A stretch of 64,000 nt of DNA from Microbacterium sp. 8M (GTDB lineage: Bacteria > Actinomycetota > Actinomycetes > Actinomycetales > Microbacteriaceae), in assembly GCF_902506375.1 (NCBI RefSeq), contig NZ_LR733284.1, positions 1,017,097 to 1,081,096 on the forward strand, in the 5' to 3' direction. Below the pieces are notes generated by a model. The model was not told the origin of the DNA. It searched no databases and saw only the letters and a program-made list of their open reading frames with translations. Below are positions 7,299-16,272 of this stretch, piece after piece (positions within the stretch are counted from its first letter, which is position 1; each line of letters starts with the position of its first letter). The translations under genes and the position numbers were made by a program.

Positions 7299-9847
7299 GC
7301 GTCAGTTCCTTCGGGGGCTTCGGGGGTTTCGGTCTCGGGGGCGGCACCGGAGTCCTCGGACTCATCGCTGTCGGCCAGGCCTCGCTCGGTGTTCCGGGCG
7401 ATCGCAAGGATCCGATCGTCCTCGTCCGTCCGGGCGAAAACCACGCCCATGGTGTTGCGACCCTTCGCCGGCACCTCGGCCACGGCAGAGCGTACCACCT
7501 TGCCGCTGGCAAGAACCACAAGGACCTCATCGTCCTCCTGGACGATCAGACCCCCCGCCAGAATGCCCCGGTCGTCGTTCAGTTTCGCGACCTTGATGCC
7601 CTGTCCGCCACGGCCCTGCACCCGATACTCGTCGACCGAGGTGCGCTTGGCGTAGCCGCCGTCGGTGACGACGAACACGAACCCGCCCTCGGTGACCAGG
7701 GACGCGGACAGCAGGCTGTCGTCACCGTTGAACCGCATGCCCTTGACGCCCTCGGTCGCCCGGCCCATCGGCCGCAGCGCCTCGTCGGTGGCGTGGAACC
7801 GCACCGACATGCCGTGCCGGCTGATGAGCAGGATGTCGTCGGTGGCGTCGGCGAGGAACGCACTGACCAGCTCGTCGTCCTCGCGCAGGCGGATCGCGAT
7901 GACGCCGCCCTGGCGGTTGGTGTCGTAGTCGCCGAGACGGCTCTTCTTCACCAGGCCACCGCGGGTGGCGAGCACCAGGTACTGCGCCGCGTCGTAGTCG
8001 CGGATGTCGAGGATCTGCGCGATCTTCTCCTCCGGCTGCAGCGCGAGGAGGTTCGCCACGTGCTGGCCCTTCGCGTCGCGGCCGGCCTCGGGGATCTCGT
8101 ACGCCTTGGTGCGGTAGACGCGGCCCTTGTCGGTGAAGAACAGCAGCCAGTGGTGCGTGGTCGTCACGAAGAAGTGCTCGACGAGGTCGTCGGCGCGCAG
8201 CTGCGCGCCCTTCACGCCCTTGCCGCCGCGGTGCTGCGAGCGGTAGTTGTCGCTGCGGGTGCGCTTGATGTAGCCCTCACGGGTGACCGTGACGACCATC
8301 TCCTCCTCGGCGATGAGGTCTTCCATCGACACGTCGCCGTCGAAGCCGTGCAGGATGTGCGTGCGGCGCTCGTCGCCGAAGCGCTCCACGATCGCGGTGA
8401 GCTCCTCGCGGATGATCGCGCGCTGGCGGGCCGGGTCCGCGATGATCGCGTTGTACTCGATGATCTGGGCCTCGAGCTCGGTGGCCTCGTCGATGATCTT
8501 CTGGCGCTCCAGGGCGGCGAGCCGGCGCAGCTGCATCTGCAGGATGGCGTCGGCCTGGACCTCGTCGATGTCGAGGAGCTTCTGCAGGCCCTCGTTCGCC
8601 TCCTGCACGGTGGGCGAACGGCGGATCAGGGCGATGACCTCGTCGAGCGCGTCGAGCGCCTTGAGGTAGCCGCGCAGGATGTGCATGCGCGCCTCGGCCT
8701 TGGCCAGGCGGAACTTCGTGCGGCGCACGATGACGTCGATCTGGTGGTCGAGCCAGTGCGTGATGAAGCCGTCGAGCGCGAGGGTGCGGGGCACGCCGTC
8801 GACGATCGCCAGCATGTTCGCGCCGAAGTTGTCCTGCAGCTGCGTGTGCTTGTACAGGTTGTTCAGCACGACCTTGGCCACGGCGTCGCGCTTGAGCACG
8901 ATCACCAGGCGCTGCCCGGTGCGGTCGCTGGACTCGTCGCGGATGTCGGCGATCCCGGTGATCTTGCCCTCGCGGGCCAGGTCGCCGATCTTCACCGCGA
9001 GGTTGTCGGGGTTCACCTGGTACGGCAGCTCGGTGATCACCAGGCACGTGCGGCCCTGGATCTCCTCGACGCCGACCACCGCGCGCATCGTGATGGATCC
9101 GCGTCCGGTGCGGTAGGCCTCGTGGATCCCCTTGGTCCCGAGGATCTGGGCGCCGGTGGGGAAGTCGGGACCGGGGATGCGCTGGATGAGCCCGTCGAGC
9201 AGCTCCTCGCGGGGGAGCCCCGGGTTCTCCAGCGCCCACAGCGCGGCGTCCGCGACCTCGCGCAGGTTGTGCGGCGGGATGTTCGTGGCCATGCCGACGG
9301 CGATGCCGATCGAGCCGTTGACGAGCAGGTTCGGGAAGCGCGACGGCAGAACGTCGGGTTCCTCGGTCTGGCCGTCGTAGTTCGGCGAGAAGTCGACGGT
9401 CTCCTCTTCGATGTCGCGCACCATCTCCAGCGCGAGCGGGGCCATCTTCGTCTCGGTGTACCGCGGGGCCGCGGCGCCCATGTTGCCGGGGGAGCCGAAG
9501 TTGCCCTGACCCAGTGCGAGCGGGTAGCGCAGCGACCACGGTTGCACCAGGCGGACGAGGGTGTCGTAGATCGCCGAGTCGCCGTGCGGGTGGTACTGAC
9601 CCATGACCTCGCCGACCACGCGGGCACACTTGGAGAACGACTTGTCGGGGCGGAAGCCGCCGTCGTACATGCCGTAGATCACCCGGCGGTGCACGGGCTT
9701 GAGGCCGTCGCGCACATCCGGCAGCGCACGCCCGACGATGACCGCCATCGCGTAGTCGAGGTACGACCGCTGCATCTCCGACTGCAGGTCGACCTGGTCG
9801 ATCTTGCCGTGGTTGTGCTCGGCGTCGGGCTGCTGTTCGTCAGTCAT
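7295..9847 (-). CDS. gyrA: DNA gyrase subunit A
   Basis: 850 residues, full length. The breakage-reunion domain carries the catalytic tyrosine at about 130 in [11 protein letters not shown]. The quinolone-resistance region HGDSAIYDT has serine at about 91 and aspartate at about 95 (E. coli 83 and 87), i.e. the sensitive-type residues. The C-terminal beta-pinwheel has the GyrA box as [10 protein letters not shown], with His where Arg is usual, and ends in an acidic tail of about 40 residues. With GyrB it introduces negative supercoils. It follows gyrB on the same strand after a 247-base gap that holds a hairpin repeat element, and overlaps the DUF3566 gene. Confidence 0.98.
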   Translation of the reverse strand: MTDEQQPDAEHNHGKIDQVDLQSEMQRSYLDYAMAVIVGRALPDVRDGLKPVHRRVIYGMYDGGFRPDKSFSKCARVVGEVMGQYHPHGDSAIYDTLVRLVQPWSLRYPLALGQGNFGSPGNMGAAAPRYTETKMAPLALEMVRDIEEETVDFSPNYDGQTEEPDVLPSRFPNLLVNGSIGIAVGMATNIPPHNLREVADAALWALENPGLPREELLDGLIQRIPGPDFPTGAQILGTKGIHEAYRTGRGSITMRAVVGVEEIQGRTCLVITELPYQVNPDNLAVKIGDLAREGKITGIADIRDESSDRTGQRLVIVLKRDAVAKVVLNNLYKHTQLQDNFGANMLAIVDGVPRTLALDGFITHWLDHQIDVIVRRTKFRLAKAEARMHILRGYLKALDALDEVIALIRRSPTVQEANEGLQKLLDIDEVQADAILQMQLRRLAALERQKIIDEATELEAQIIEYNAIIADPARQRAIIREELTAIVERFGDERRTHILHGFDGDVSMEDLIAEEEMVVTVTREGYIKRTRSDNYRSQHRGGKGVKGAQLRADDLVEHFFVTTTHHWLLFFTDKGRVYRTKAYEIPEAGRDAKGQHVANLLALQPEEKIAQILDIRDYDAAQYLVLATRGGLVKKSRLGDYDTNRQGGVIAIRLREDDELVSAFLADATDDILLISRHGMSVRFHATDEALRPMGRATEGVKGMRFNGDDSLLSASLVTEGGFVFVVTDGGYAKRTSVDEYRVQGRGGQGIKVAKLNDDRGILAGGLIVQEDDEVLVVLASGKVVRSAVAEVPAKGRNTMGVVFARTDEDDRILAIARNTERGLADSDESEDSGAAPETETPEAPEGTDA

Positions 9848-9911
9848 GTCTTCTCTTCGTCCTGCCGGTCATTCATGTCAGGGCCGGGGTGCGATCCGCA
9901 GTGCGGTCGTT

Positions 9912-10014
9912 GTGCGGCCGGGCTCCGGGTGTGTGATCTCCGGGAGCAGAGCGGGTTCCTTCCCGCTTCGCGGGCCCCTCCCTCTGCTCCCGGAGATCAC
10001 ACCCCCTCCGCCCT
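9912..10014. repeat. Hairpin repeat element, copy 1 (variable arms, conserved core)
   Basis: A perfect 21-bp inverted repeat (9931-9951 with 9982-10002) encloses the core GAGCGGGTTCCTTCCCGC, itself a small hairpin. Outside the arms lie GTGCGGCCGGGCTCCGGG on the left and CCCCTCCGCCCT on the right. The core and both flanks recur at 25782-25882, but with a different, still self-complementary, arm sequence. It fills most of the gyrB-gyrA gap and could act as a mobile or structured RNA element. Confidence 0.7.
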
Positions 10015-10094
10015 TCTCTCGTCTGCTTGTCGTTTCCGCGCTGCGCTCCGCGTCGTCCAGAGGGGCGCAACCCGAGTCTTCGCTTGTCGTGGGG

Positions 10095-12179
10095 TCAGAT
10101 GTCCAGGAAGCGGACGTCCTTGGCGTTGCGCTGGATGAAGCTGCGGCGCGACTCGACGTCCTCGCCCATCAGCACGCTGAAGATCTCGTCCGCCGCGGCG
10201 GCGTCGTCGATCGTGATCTGCCGCAGCGTGCGCGTCGTGTGGTCCATGGTGGTCTCCCACAGCTCCTTGGCGTTCATCTCGCCGAGACCCTTGTAGCGCT
10301 GGATGCCCGCCTCCTTGGGGATCCGCTTGCCGTTGGCCAGCCCGTGCTCGAGCAGCGCGTCGCGCTCCGCATCGGAGTACACGTACTCGTGCGGCGAGTT
10401 GGTCCACTTCAGGCGGTACAGCGGCGGCATCGCGAGGAACACGTAGCCCGCCTCGATGAGACCGCGCATGTAGCGGAACAGCAGCGTGAGCAGCAGCGTC
10501 GTGATGTGCTGGCCGTCGACATCGGCATCCGCCATCAGCACGATCTTGTGATAGCGCGCCTTCTCGAGGTCGAAGTCCTCGCCGATGCCCGTGCCGAAGG
10601 CCTGGATCATCGCCTGGACCTCCTTGTTGGCCAGGGCCTTGTCCAGACGTGCGCGCTCGACGTTCAGGATCTTGCCGCGCAGCGCCAGGATCGCCTGCGT
10701 GTGCGGGTCGCGGCCCTGCACGGCGGAGCCGCCGGCCGAGTCGCCCTCCACGAGGAAGATCTCGGAGATCGACGGATCCTTGCTCGTGCAGTCCTTGAGC
10801 TTGTCGGGCATGGCGGCGGACTCGAAGACGCTCTTGCGCCGGGCCGTCTCACGCGCCTTGCGCGCGGCCAGGCGGGCGGTCGCGGCCTCGACGGCCTTGG
10901 TCACCACGTTCCTGGCCTGCTTCGGGTTGCGGTCGAACCAGTCGCCGAGCTGATCGCCGACGACCTTCTGCGTGAACGCCTTCGCCTCGGTGTTGCCGAG
11001 CTTGGTCTTGGTCTGTCCCTCGAACTGGGGCTCGCCGAGCTTGATCGAGATGACGGCGGTGAGGCCCTCGCGCACGTCGTCGCCGGTGAGGTTGTCGTCC
11101 TTCTCCTTGAGGATGTTGTTCGCGCGCGCGTAGCGGTTGACGAGCGTCGTCAGCGCCGCGCGGAAGCCCTCCTCGTGGGTGCCGCCCTCATGCGTGTTGA
11201 TCGTGTTCGCGTAGGTGAACACGTTCTCGGTGTATCCGGTGGTCCACTGCATTGCGACCTCGAGGGAGATCTTGCGGGCCGTGTCCTCGGACTCGAAGGC
11301 GATGATCTCGTCGTTGACCACATCGGCCTTGCGCACGTGGTTGAGGTATTCGACGTAGTCGACGAGACCGCGCTCGTAGAAGAACACGTCGGAGCGCTGG
11401 CGCGTCACGACCGTGCCCTCGACCTCCTCGTCGACCGTCGCGCCCTCGCGCTCGTCGTGCAGCTCGATGCGCAGGCCCTTGTTCAGGAACGCCATCTGCT
11501 GGAAGCGGGTGCGCAGGGTGTCGTAGTCGAACTCGACCGTCTCCTGGAAGATGCTCGCGTCCGGCCAGAACGTGATCGCCGTCCCGGTCTCGGTCGTGGC
11601 CTCGCCCTTCTCGAGCTGCTGCTGCGGGGCGCCGCCGTCGGCGAAGCTGTGCCGCCAGACGAAGCCCTTCTGCTTGACCTCGACCTCGAAGCGGGTGGAG
11701 AGGGCGTTCACCACGGAGGAGCCGACACCGTGCAGGCCACCGGAGACCGCGTACGCGCCTCCGCCGAACTTGCCGCCGGCGTGCAGGATGGTCAGCACCA
11801 CCTCGACGGTCGACTTGGTCGGGTCGGAGGAGTGCGGATCGACCGGGATGCCGCGGCCGTTGTCGACGACGCGGACGCCGCCGTCGGCGAGCAGGGTGAC
11901 GAGGATCGTGTCGGCATAGCCGGCGAGTGCCTCGTCGACCGAGTTGTCGACGATCTCGTAGACGAGGTGGTGGAGCCCGCGCGGTCCGGTGGACCCGATG
12001 TACATGCCGGGGCGCTTGCGGACGGCCTCCAGACCCTCGAGGATCTGGATCGAGTCGGCCCCGTACTCCGCGGCCTGGCCTGCGGGAGCACCCGAGCTGT
12101 TGCCGGTCTTCGCGGATCCGGGTGCTTCAGCCCCCGTCTGGGTCGATTCGTTCGCGTCAGAGGGGGTTTCAGGCGTCAT
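10095..12179 (-). CDS. gyrB: DNA gyrase subunit B
   Basis: 694 residues. The N-terminal GHKL ATPase shows [27 protein letters not shown] and [15 protein letters not shown]; the TOPRIM domain shows EGDSAGGSA and DADVDGQHI; the end has [16 protein letters not shown] typical of GyrB. Residues 1-35 are a non-conserved Thr/Ala/Gly-rich extension before [21 protein letters not shown]. It provides ATP hydrolysis for gyrase. It is the first gene of the gyrB-gyrA-DUF3566 group and is followed by a repeat element before gyrA. It lies 118 bases after dciA. Confidence 0.98.
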   Translation of the reverse strand: MTPETPSDANESTQTGAEAPGSAKTGNSSGAPAGQAAEYGADSIQILEGLEAVRKRPGMYIGSTGPRGLHHLVYEIVDNSVDEALAGYADTILVTLLADGGVRVVDNGRGIPVDPHSSDPTKSTVEVVLTILHAGGKFGGGAYAVSGGLHGVGSSVVNALSTRFEVEVKQKGFVWRHSFADGGAPQQQLEKGEATTETGTAITFWPDASIFQETVEFDYDTLRTRFQQMAFLNKGLRIELHDEREGATVDEEVEGTVVTRQRSDVFFYERGLVDYVEYLNHVRKADVVNDEIIAFESEDTARKISLEVAMQWTTGYTENVFTYANTINTHEGGTHEEGFRAALTTLVNRYARANNILKEKDDNLTGDDVREGLTAVISIKLGEPQFEGQTKTKLGNTEAKAFTQKVVGDQLGDWFDRNPKQARNVVTKAVEAATARLAARKARETARRKSVFESAAMPDKLKDCTSKDPSISEIFLVEGDSAGGSAVQGRDPHTQAILALRGKILNVERARLDKALANKEVQAMIQAFGTGIGEDFDLEKARYHKIVLMADADVDGQHITTLLLTLLFRYMRGLIEAGYVFLAMPPLYRLKWTNSPHEYVYSDAERDALLEHGLANGKRIPKEAGIQRYKGLGEMNAKELWETTMDHTTRTLRQITIDDAAAADEIFSVLMGEDVESRRSFIQRNAKDVRFLDI

Positions 12180-12297
12180 CTGAGGGGTGGCTCCACATCG
12201 AAGATCTAGGCGCCCAGTCTATCGGAAAGACCCCTTCCTGTCTCGTTGTACGCGCTTCTGCGCGCCTTAACGGCCATGAAACAGGATGGATCCTGCC

Positions 12298-12789
12298 TCA
12301 CCCGTAGGTATCGCGCGGACCGCGCCCTGGAGCGACTCTGGGACCCCATTTCCAGGAAGGGACGTCCGGCCCGACGAAGCGGATGTTCTCGACGCCGGCC
12401 TCAGGGTACCGGCGCCCGATCTCGGTGATGATCACCGCGCGCATGTACTGCAGGTTCTTCGCCCAGGCCGTCGAATCGCACTTCACGGTGAGCATCCCGC
12501 CCTCGAGCGACACCGGCTCGGAGTGCTTCGCGGTATCGGGACCGGCGAGCTCGGCCCACTGCAGCACCAGGTCCTCGCGGCTCAGTGCGGCCTCCCATCC
12601 GGCGTCGCGGGTGAGCTTGGCGAGGACGTCGCCGAGGGATCCCGGATCCCGCCCCGGCGTGAACGGTGCGTTCTCGTCGTCGACGATGCGCTTCTTGCGC
12701 TTCCAGTTCTTCGAGCTGGGCTTGAGTCCGCGCAGGCGCAGGTAGGTCGCGACGGTCTCCGGGACGTCGGGCTCGCCCTGCTCAGTCAT
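12298..12789 (-). CDS. dciA: DciA-like protein (DUF721), helicase-loading partner
   Basis: 163 residues from the ATG at 12789. A KH-like DUF721 domain occupies about 55-150 (DVLAKLTRDAGWEAALS, then VQWAELAGPDTAKHSEPVSL split at the strand turn, and STAWAKNLQYM). The N-terminus is charged and basic (LKPSSKNWKRKKRI). The ATG overlaps the recF stop by eight bases, so translation is coupled. DciA proteins are the ancestral replicative-helicase operators in bacteria without DnaC/DnaI; the position between recF and gyrB is conserved in actinobacteria. A longer upstream reading would extend over repeat sequence and is rejected. Confidence 0.9.
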   Translation of the reverse strand: MTEQGEPDVPETVATYLRLRGLKPSSKNWKRKKRIVDDENAPFTPGRDPGSLGDVLAKLTRDAGWEAALSREDLVLQWAELAGPDTAKHSEPVSLEGGMLTVKCDSTAWAKNLQYMRAVIITEIGRRYPEAGVENIRFVGPDVPSWKWGPRVAPGRGPRDTYG

Positions 12790-14050
12790 CGTCCACCTCC
12801 CCGTTCTGCGTCCCGTCGACCGCGACCCCGGTCGCTGAGCCCGTCGAAGCGACGGACGGCGGACGCGGCGTCCCTTCGACAGGCTCAGGGACCGGGTTCG
12901 CCTCCCGCTCGTCCGTGATGGTGCCGGCAGAGATGCGGACCACATGCCGGTGCAACACCTCGGGGATGTCCTCCTCGACGGCGGCGGTCACGAGCACCTG
13001 CTCGTACCCCGACGTGATGCCTGCGAGCCGGCGTCGGCGCTCGGCGTCGAGCTCGGCGAAGACGTCGTCGAGGATGAGCACCGGATCCCCGGCGGGCGAC
13101 TCCGCGCGCAGCAGCTCCGCGGACGCGAGCCGCAGCGCGAGGGCGATCGACCAGGACTCTCCGTGCGAGGCGTACCCCTTGACCGGGAGGTCGCGCACCC
13201 GCAGCACGAGGTCGTCGCGATGCGGGCCGACGAGCGTCAAGCCGCGCTCGAGCTCGGCCGAGCGCTTCGCCGCGAGCGCCGCACGGAACAGGTCGGCCGT
13301 GCTGCCGCCGCTGTCCGAGGTCTCGGCGTCGTCGCCCTCCTCGGGGTCGCCGCCGCGGATCGACTGGGCCCAGTGCAGCCGCGGATCGTGGTCGGCGCCG
13401 GCGATCGCGGCATAGGCGTCGGTGAGTCCGGGCTGCAGGTCCGCGGCGAGCCGGGAGCGGGCGTCGATGATCTCAGATCCGAGGGCGATGAGCTTGTCGT
13501 CCCAGACGTCCAGCGTGCTCAGGGCCTCGGTCTTGATGCCGCGCGCCCGCGCCGATTTCAGTAGCGCCGTGCGCTGTCGGAGCACGCGGTCGTAGTCGCC
13601 GAGCACGGCGGACATCCGCGGGGTGCGCTGGATCAGCAGCTGGTCGGCGAAGCGCCGCCGTGCGGATGGATCCCCTCGGACGATCTGCAGATCCTCCGGT
13701 GCGAAGAGCACGACGTGGGCGTAGCGGGGGAGATCCGCGGTGCGGCCAGGCGCGCCGTTGATCCGCGCCTTGTTGGACCCCTGCCGGTTGATCTGCACCT
13801 CGATCAGCACCTTCCGCTGACCGTGCGCCAGCCGGGCGCGGACGATCGCGGCCTCCTGGCCGTCGCGCACCATCGGCGCATCCGACGAGACGCGGTGCGA
13901 CCCCAGCGTCGCGAGGAAGACGATGGCCTCGGCGAGGTTGGTCTTGCCCTGGCCGTTGCGGCCGACGAGGACGTTCGGACCGCGATGCAGCGCGAGCTCG
14001 GCGGTCGCGTAATTGCGGAAGTCCACGAGGCTGAGGTGCTCCACAATCAC
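12782..14050 (-). CDS. recF: RecF recombination/repair ATPase with repeat-derived C-terminal tail
   Basis: 422 residues. The Walker A is GRNGQGKTN at about 30-38, the ABC signature region is YASHGESWSIALALRL and Walker B is VLILDDVFAELDAERR. RecF binds gapped DNA and helps RecOR load RecA. The family core should end near VVRISAGTITDE (about residue 380). The last 40 residues contain PEPVEGTPRP and are encoded by a REP-like repeat pair (12828-12895), so the tail is probably not functional protein sequence. It is coupled to dciA by an 8-base overlap and lies 86 bases after the acetyltransferase gene. Confidence 0.96.
   Translation of the reverse strand: MIVEHLSLVDFRNYATAELALHRGPNVLVGRNGQGKTNLAEAIVFLATLGSHRVSSDAPMVRDGQEAAIVRARLAHGQRKVLIEVQINRQGSNKARINGAPGRTADLPRYAHVVLFAPEDLQIVRGDPSARRRFADQLLIQRTPRMSAVLGDYDRVLRQRTALLKSARARGIKTEALSTLDVWDDKLIALGSEIIDARSRLAADLQPGLTDAYAAIAGADHDPRLHWAQSIRGGDPEEGDDAETSDSGGSTADLFRAALAAKRSAELERGLTLVGPHRDDLVLRVRDLPVKGYASHGESWSIALALRLASAELLRAESPAGDPVLILDDVFAELDAERRRRLAGITSGYEQVLVTAAVEEDIPEVLHRHVVRISAGTITDEREANPVPEPVEGTPRPPSVASTGSATGVAVDGTQNGEVDDD
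12828..12895. repeat. REP-like inverted repeat pair inside the recF 3' end
   Basis: The left copy (12828-12849) has GTCGCTGAGCCCGTCGAAG and the right copy (12874-12895) has CTTCGACAGGCTCAGGGACC. The two face each other and can fold as a stem. They lie within the recF reading frame and encode its non-conserved tail. Confidence 0.8.
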
Positions 14051-14135
14051 CCGAGCAACCTTACCCGCGGCCCCCGACAGCGCGGGGTCCGGTTCCGGCG
14101 ACCGAGACGGCGGCGATCCTGCCTGCGGAACGGGG

Positions 14136-14588
14136 TCAGAGCTCGCGGGCGACGTAGACCACGCCGCCCTCGCGGCGCATCTCGGTCATCCCCGCGCGGG
14201 TCAGCACGGCGAGCGAGGCCGCGTTGCTCTCCTCGGTGTCGGCGATGGCGCGGACGGCACCGTTCGCGGCGGCGATCCGCAGGCCCTCGGTCACCGCGGC
14301 GGTTGCGAGGCCGCGTCCGCGCGCCGAGGGCACGAGGCCGTAGCCGAACTCGACGGTGCCGCTCTCGTCGGGCGGTCCGAAGAAGCCGAATCCGCCGACC
14401 GCGAGGCCGTCGTCGTCCCGGATCGCGTACAGCGTGAACACCGGATCCGCGCTGTCACGCGCGGCCAGCGAGCGCAGCGGCACGAGTTCGTCCTCGAACG
14501 GGTACTCCGGATGCCAATCGTCGCCGGGGCGCTCCTCGCGCGCGATGATGCGCGCCGCGAGCGCGGGATCTATCGGATCCAGCCGCAT
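14136..14588 (-). CDS. GNAT-family N-acetyltransferase
   Basis: 150 residues from the ATG at 14588. The acetyl-CoA-binding part reads FGYGLVPSARGRGLATAAV with the V/A motif SARGRGLA; the preceding strand GLAVGGFGFFG and the following SNAASLAVLTRAGM are typical of RimJ/RimL-like GNATs. The ATG overlaps the dnaN stop by one base (TGATG), so it is translated with dnaN. Many actinobacteria have gnd or nothing between dnaN and recF, so an acetyltransferase here is noteworthy. Substrate is unknown; protein N-terminus or a small molecule are both possible. Confidence 0.88.
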   Translation of the reverse strand: MRLDPIDPALAARIIAREERPGDDWHPEYPFEDELVPLRSLAARDSADPVFTLYAIRDDDGLAVGGFGFFGPPDESGTVEFGYGLVPSARGRGLATAAVTEGLRIAAANGAVRAIADTEESNAASLAVLTRAGMTEMRREGGVVYVAREL

Positions 14589-15727
14589 CACCGCAGCAGC
14601 AGGTTGGGCTGCAGCAGGTACTTGAACGAGTCCAGGCCGGCCTTGTCGACCGAGGTCTGGCTGGTGATCAGCACGGGGCTGAGCTTGTTCGCGTTGTCCG
14701 AGGAGGTGAACGTGACGCGCACGAACTCGCTCTTCACAGCGCCCAGCGCCTCCAGCAGGTACTGCGGGTTGAGGCCGAGCGTGACGTCCTCGCCGTTCAG
14801 GTGCGCGTCGACCGACTCGGAGGCTCGCGCCTGCTCGCCGCCTGAGGCGTCCATCGTGACCGACGACGTGTCGAACGTGAACCGCAGTGGCGCGGAGCGG
14901 TCCAGCACCAGGGCCACGCGGCGGACCGCCTCGGTGAGGTCGGCGGTGTTGACGACGGCGTGGTGGTCGGTCTGCTCGGGGAAGAGACGGCGCACCGGCG
15001 GGAAGTTGCCCTTGATGAGCAGCGAGGTGACGGTCTTGTTGCCCGCGGTGAACGCGATGATCTCGCGGTCGCCGGCGCCGGAGAACGAGATCTGGATGGT
15101 GCCGGCGTGCCCGAAGGTCTTGCCGACCTCCTGCAGAGTGCGGGCGGGGACGAGCGCGGTCTGCTCGGAGGCCTCGCCGTCCCATGGCACGTCGCGCAGG
15201 GACACCCGGTAGCGGTCGGTGGCCACGAGGCTCAGCGTGTTCTCGCTGACCTCGAGCTGCACACCGGTCAGCACGGGGGTGACGTCGTCGCGCGAGGCGG
15301 CGAAGGCCACCTGGGCGATCGCGGTGCCGAACTCCTCGGCCGGGACCAGGCCGCTGGTGCCGGACACCTCGGGGATCGACGGGTACTCCTCGACCGGCAT
15401 GGCGGCGAGGGTGAACCGCGCGGATCCGCATCGCACGGCGACACCGCCGTCCTCCTCGACCGCGATCTCGATCGGCGCGTTGGGCAGGCGGCTCGCGATG
15501 TCGGAGAGCAGCCGCCCGTGCACGAGGATCGTGCCGGGCTCGTCGACCGTCGCCTCGATGGTTGTCCGGGCCGAGGCCTCGTAGTCGAACGCGGAGAGGG
15601 TGAGGCCGTCGTCGCCGGCCTCGATCAGCACACCGGCCAGGATCGGCTGCGGGTTGCGCTGGGGCAGGAGCTTGACGACGAAGGACACTGCTTCGCTGAA
15701 GACATCGCGATTGACCTGGAACCTCAC
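14588..15727 (-). CDS. dnaN: DNA polymerase III beta sliding clamp
   Basis: 379 residues from GTG at 15727, which follows a good GGAGGA; the protein then starts MRFQVNRDVFSEAVSFVVK as in other actinobacterial clamps. Three clamp domains fill the length (about 1-125, 126-250, 251-379), with LPNAPIEIAVEEDGG and RYRVSLRDVPW in recognisable positions, and the C-terminal end YLLQPNLLLR differs only slightly from the usual P-M-R ending. A longer upstream in-frame start at 15790 is rejected because it adds unrelated residues. It forms the ring that tethers DNA polymerase to the template. It faces oriC on the dnaA-distal side. Confidence 0.96.
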   Translation of the reverse strand: MRFQVNRDVFSEAVSFVVKLLPQRNPQPILAGVLIEAGDDGLTLSAFDYEASARTTIEATVDEPGTILVHGRLLSDIASRLPNAPIEIAVEEDGGVAVRCGSARFTLAAMPVEEYPSIPEVSGTSGLVPAEEFGTAIAQVAFAASRDDVTPVLTGVQLEVSENTLSLVATDRYRVSLRDVPWDGEASEQTALVPARTLQEVGKTFGHAGTIQISFSGAGDREIIAFTAGNKTVTSLLIKGNFPPVRRLFPEQTDHHAVVNTADLTEAVRRVALVLDRSAPLRFTFDTSSVTMDASGGEQARASESVDAHLNGEDVTLGLNPQYLLEALGAVKSEFVRVTFTSSDNANKLSPVLITSQTSVDKAGLDSFKYLLQPNLLLR

Positions 15728-15930
15728 CGGCGCTCCTCCGTCGTCTGATTCCGCAGGGTCGCGTCGAACGCGCCCGCGGTCCGCTGGCACACACCAGGGG
15801 ATCCCATGCTAATGCCACGGGGCGTCGCGTCCAGATCGCAGCCTTCCGGATTCGGATCCATCCCCAGCCCGGCTCCGGGAGGTGATCGATGGCCGGAGAT
15901 TCGAAAGGAGTTCTTAACGGTGTTAACGCC

Positions 15931-15948
15931 TGTGGATACTGTGGATAA
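15931..15948 (-). promoter_or_regulatory. Two adjacent DnaA boxes
   Basis: TGTGGATAC directly followed by TGTGGATAA; the second is the perfect complement of TTATCCACA. Confidence 0.8.
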
Positions 15949-16055
15949 CTCTGGGGATGCTTTGCGGCCGTAGGGAACTACACGTCTGTGACTTGTGGAG
16001 ATCGTGCGGAAACACGGGGGTCGTGGGGGAGGGCGAGCGGATCCTGTCCGCCGAG

Positions 16056-16064
16056 TTATCCACA
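16056..16064 (+). promoter_or_regulatory. DnaA box TTATCCACA
   Basis: Perfect consensus DnaA box in the dnaN-dnaA intergenic region. Confidence 0.85.
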
Positions 16065-16119
16065 GATCCGGGTGCTGTGTGGGGAATCCACGCCGTCCGG
16101 CCGGGGAGATATCCCCAAG

Positions 16120-16128
16120 TTATCCACA
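16120..16128 (+). promoter_or_regulatory. DnaA box TTATCCACA
   Basis: Perfect consensus DnaA box, 64 bases after the previous one and in the same orientation. Confidence 0.85.
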
Positions 16129-16272
16129 TGTGGACACGCGGAGAGCGCGCATGCCAGAATGCGCCACCCGATCGCCGCTGTTCCGTCCTCGGCGCTCCTG
16201 GGGCCGTTCCGGGGCGATCGCTGTGGGAGGGGGACCCCTTCGAGGGGGCAGGACGCCGTGGGATGGGCTCGG

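Larger units (their letters stand above)
15728..16272. other. oriC main region (dnaN-dnaA intergenic)
   Basis: 545 bases without a gene, AT-richer than the flanks. DnaA boxes are clear: TGTGGATAC at 15931-15939, TGTGGATAA at 15940-15948, TTATCCACA at 16056-16064 and TTATCCACA at 16120-16128, with weaker matches nearby (for example ATCCACG at 16087). A short AT-rich stretch, TTCTTAACGGTGTTAACG (15911-15928), precedes the first boxes and is a candidate unwinding element. Box orientation is divergent on the two sides. Confidence 0.85.

Noticed and set aside
9873..10070. Small minus-strand ORF in the gyrB-gyrA gap
   Set aside because: It is the translation of hairpin repeat copy 1.
7793..10138. 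Very long plus-strand ORF antisense to gyrA
   Set aside because: A shadow frame of gyrA codon usage (runs of VLG, HVE, DRDD); gyrA on the minus strand is unambiguous.
9804..12209. 801-residue plus-strand ORF antisense to gyrB
   Set aside because: Shadow of gyrB, no start signal and no recognisable domain.
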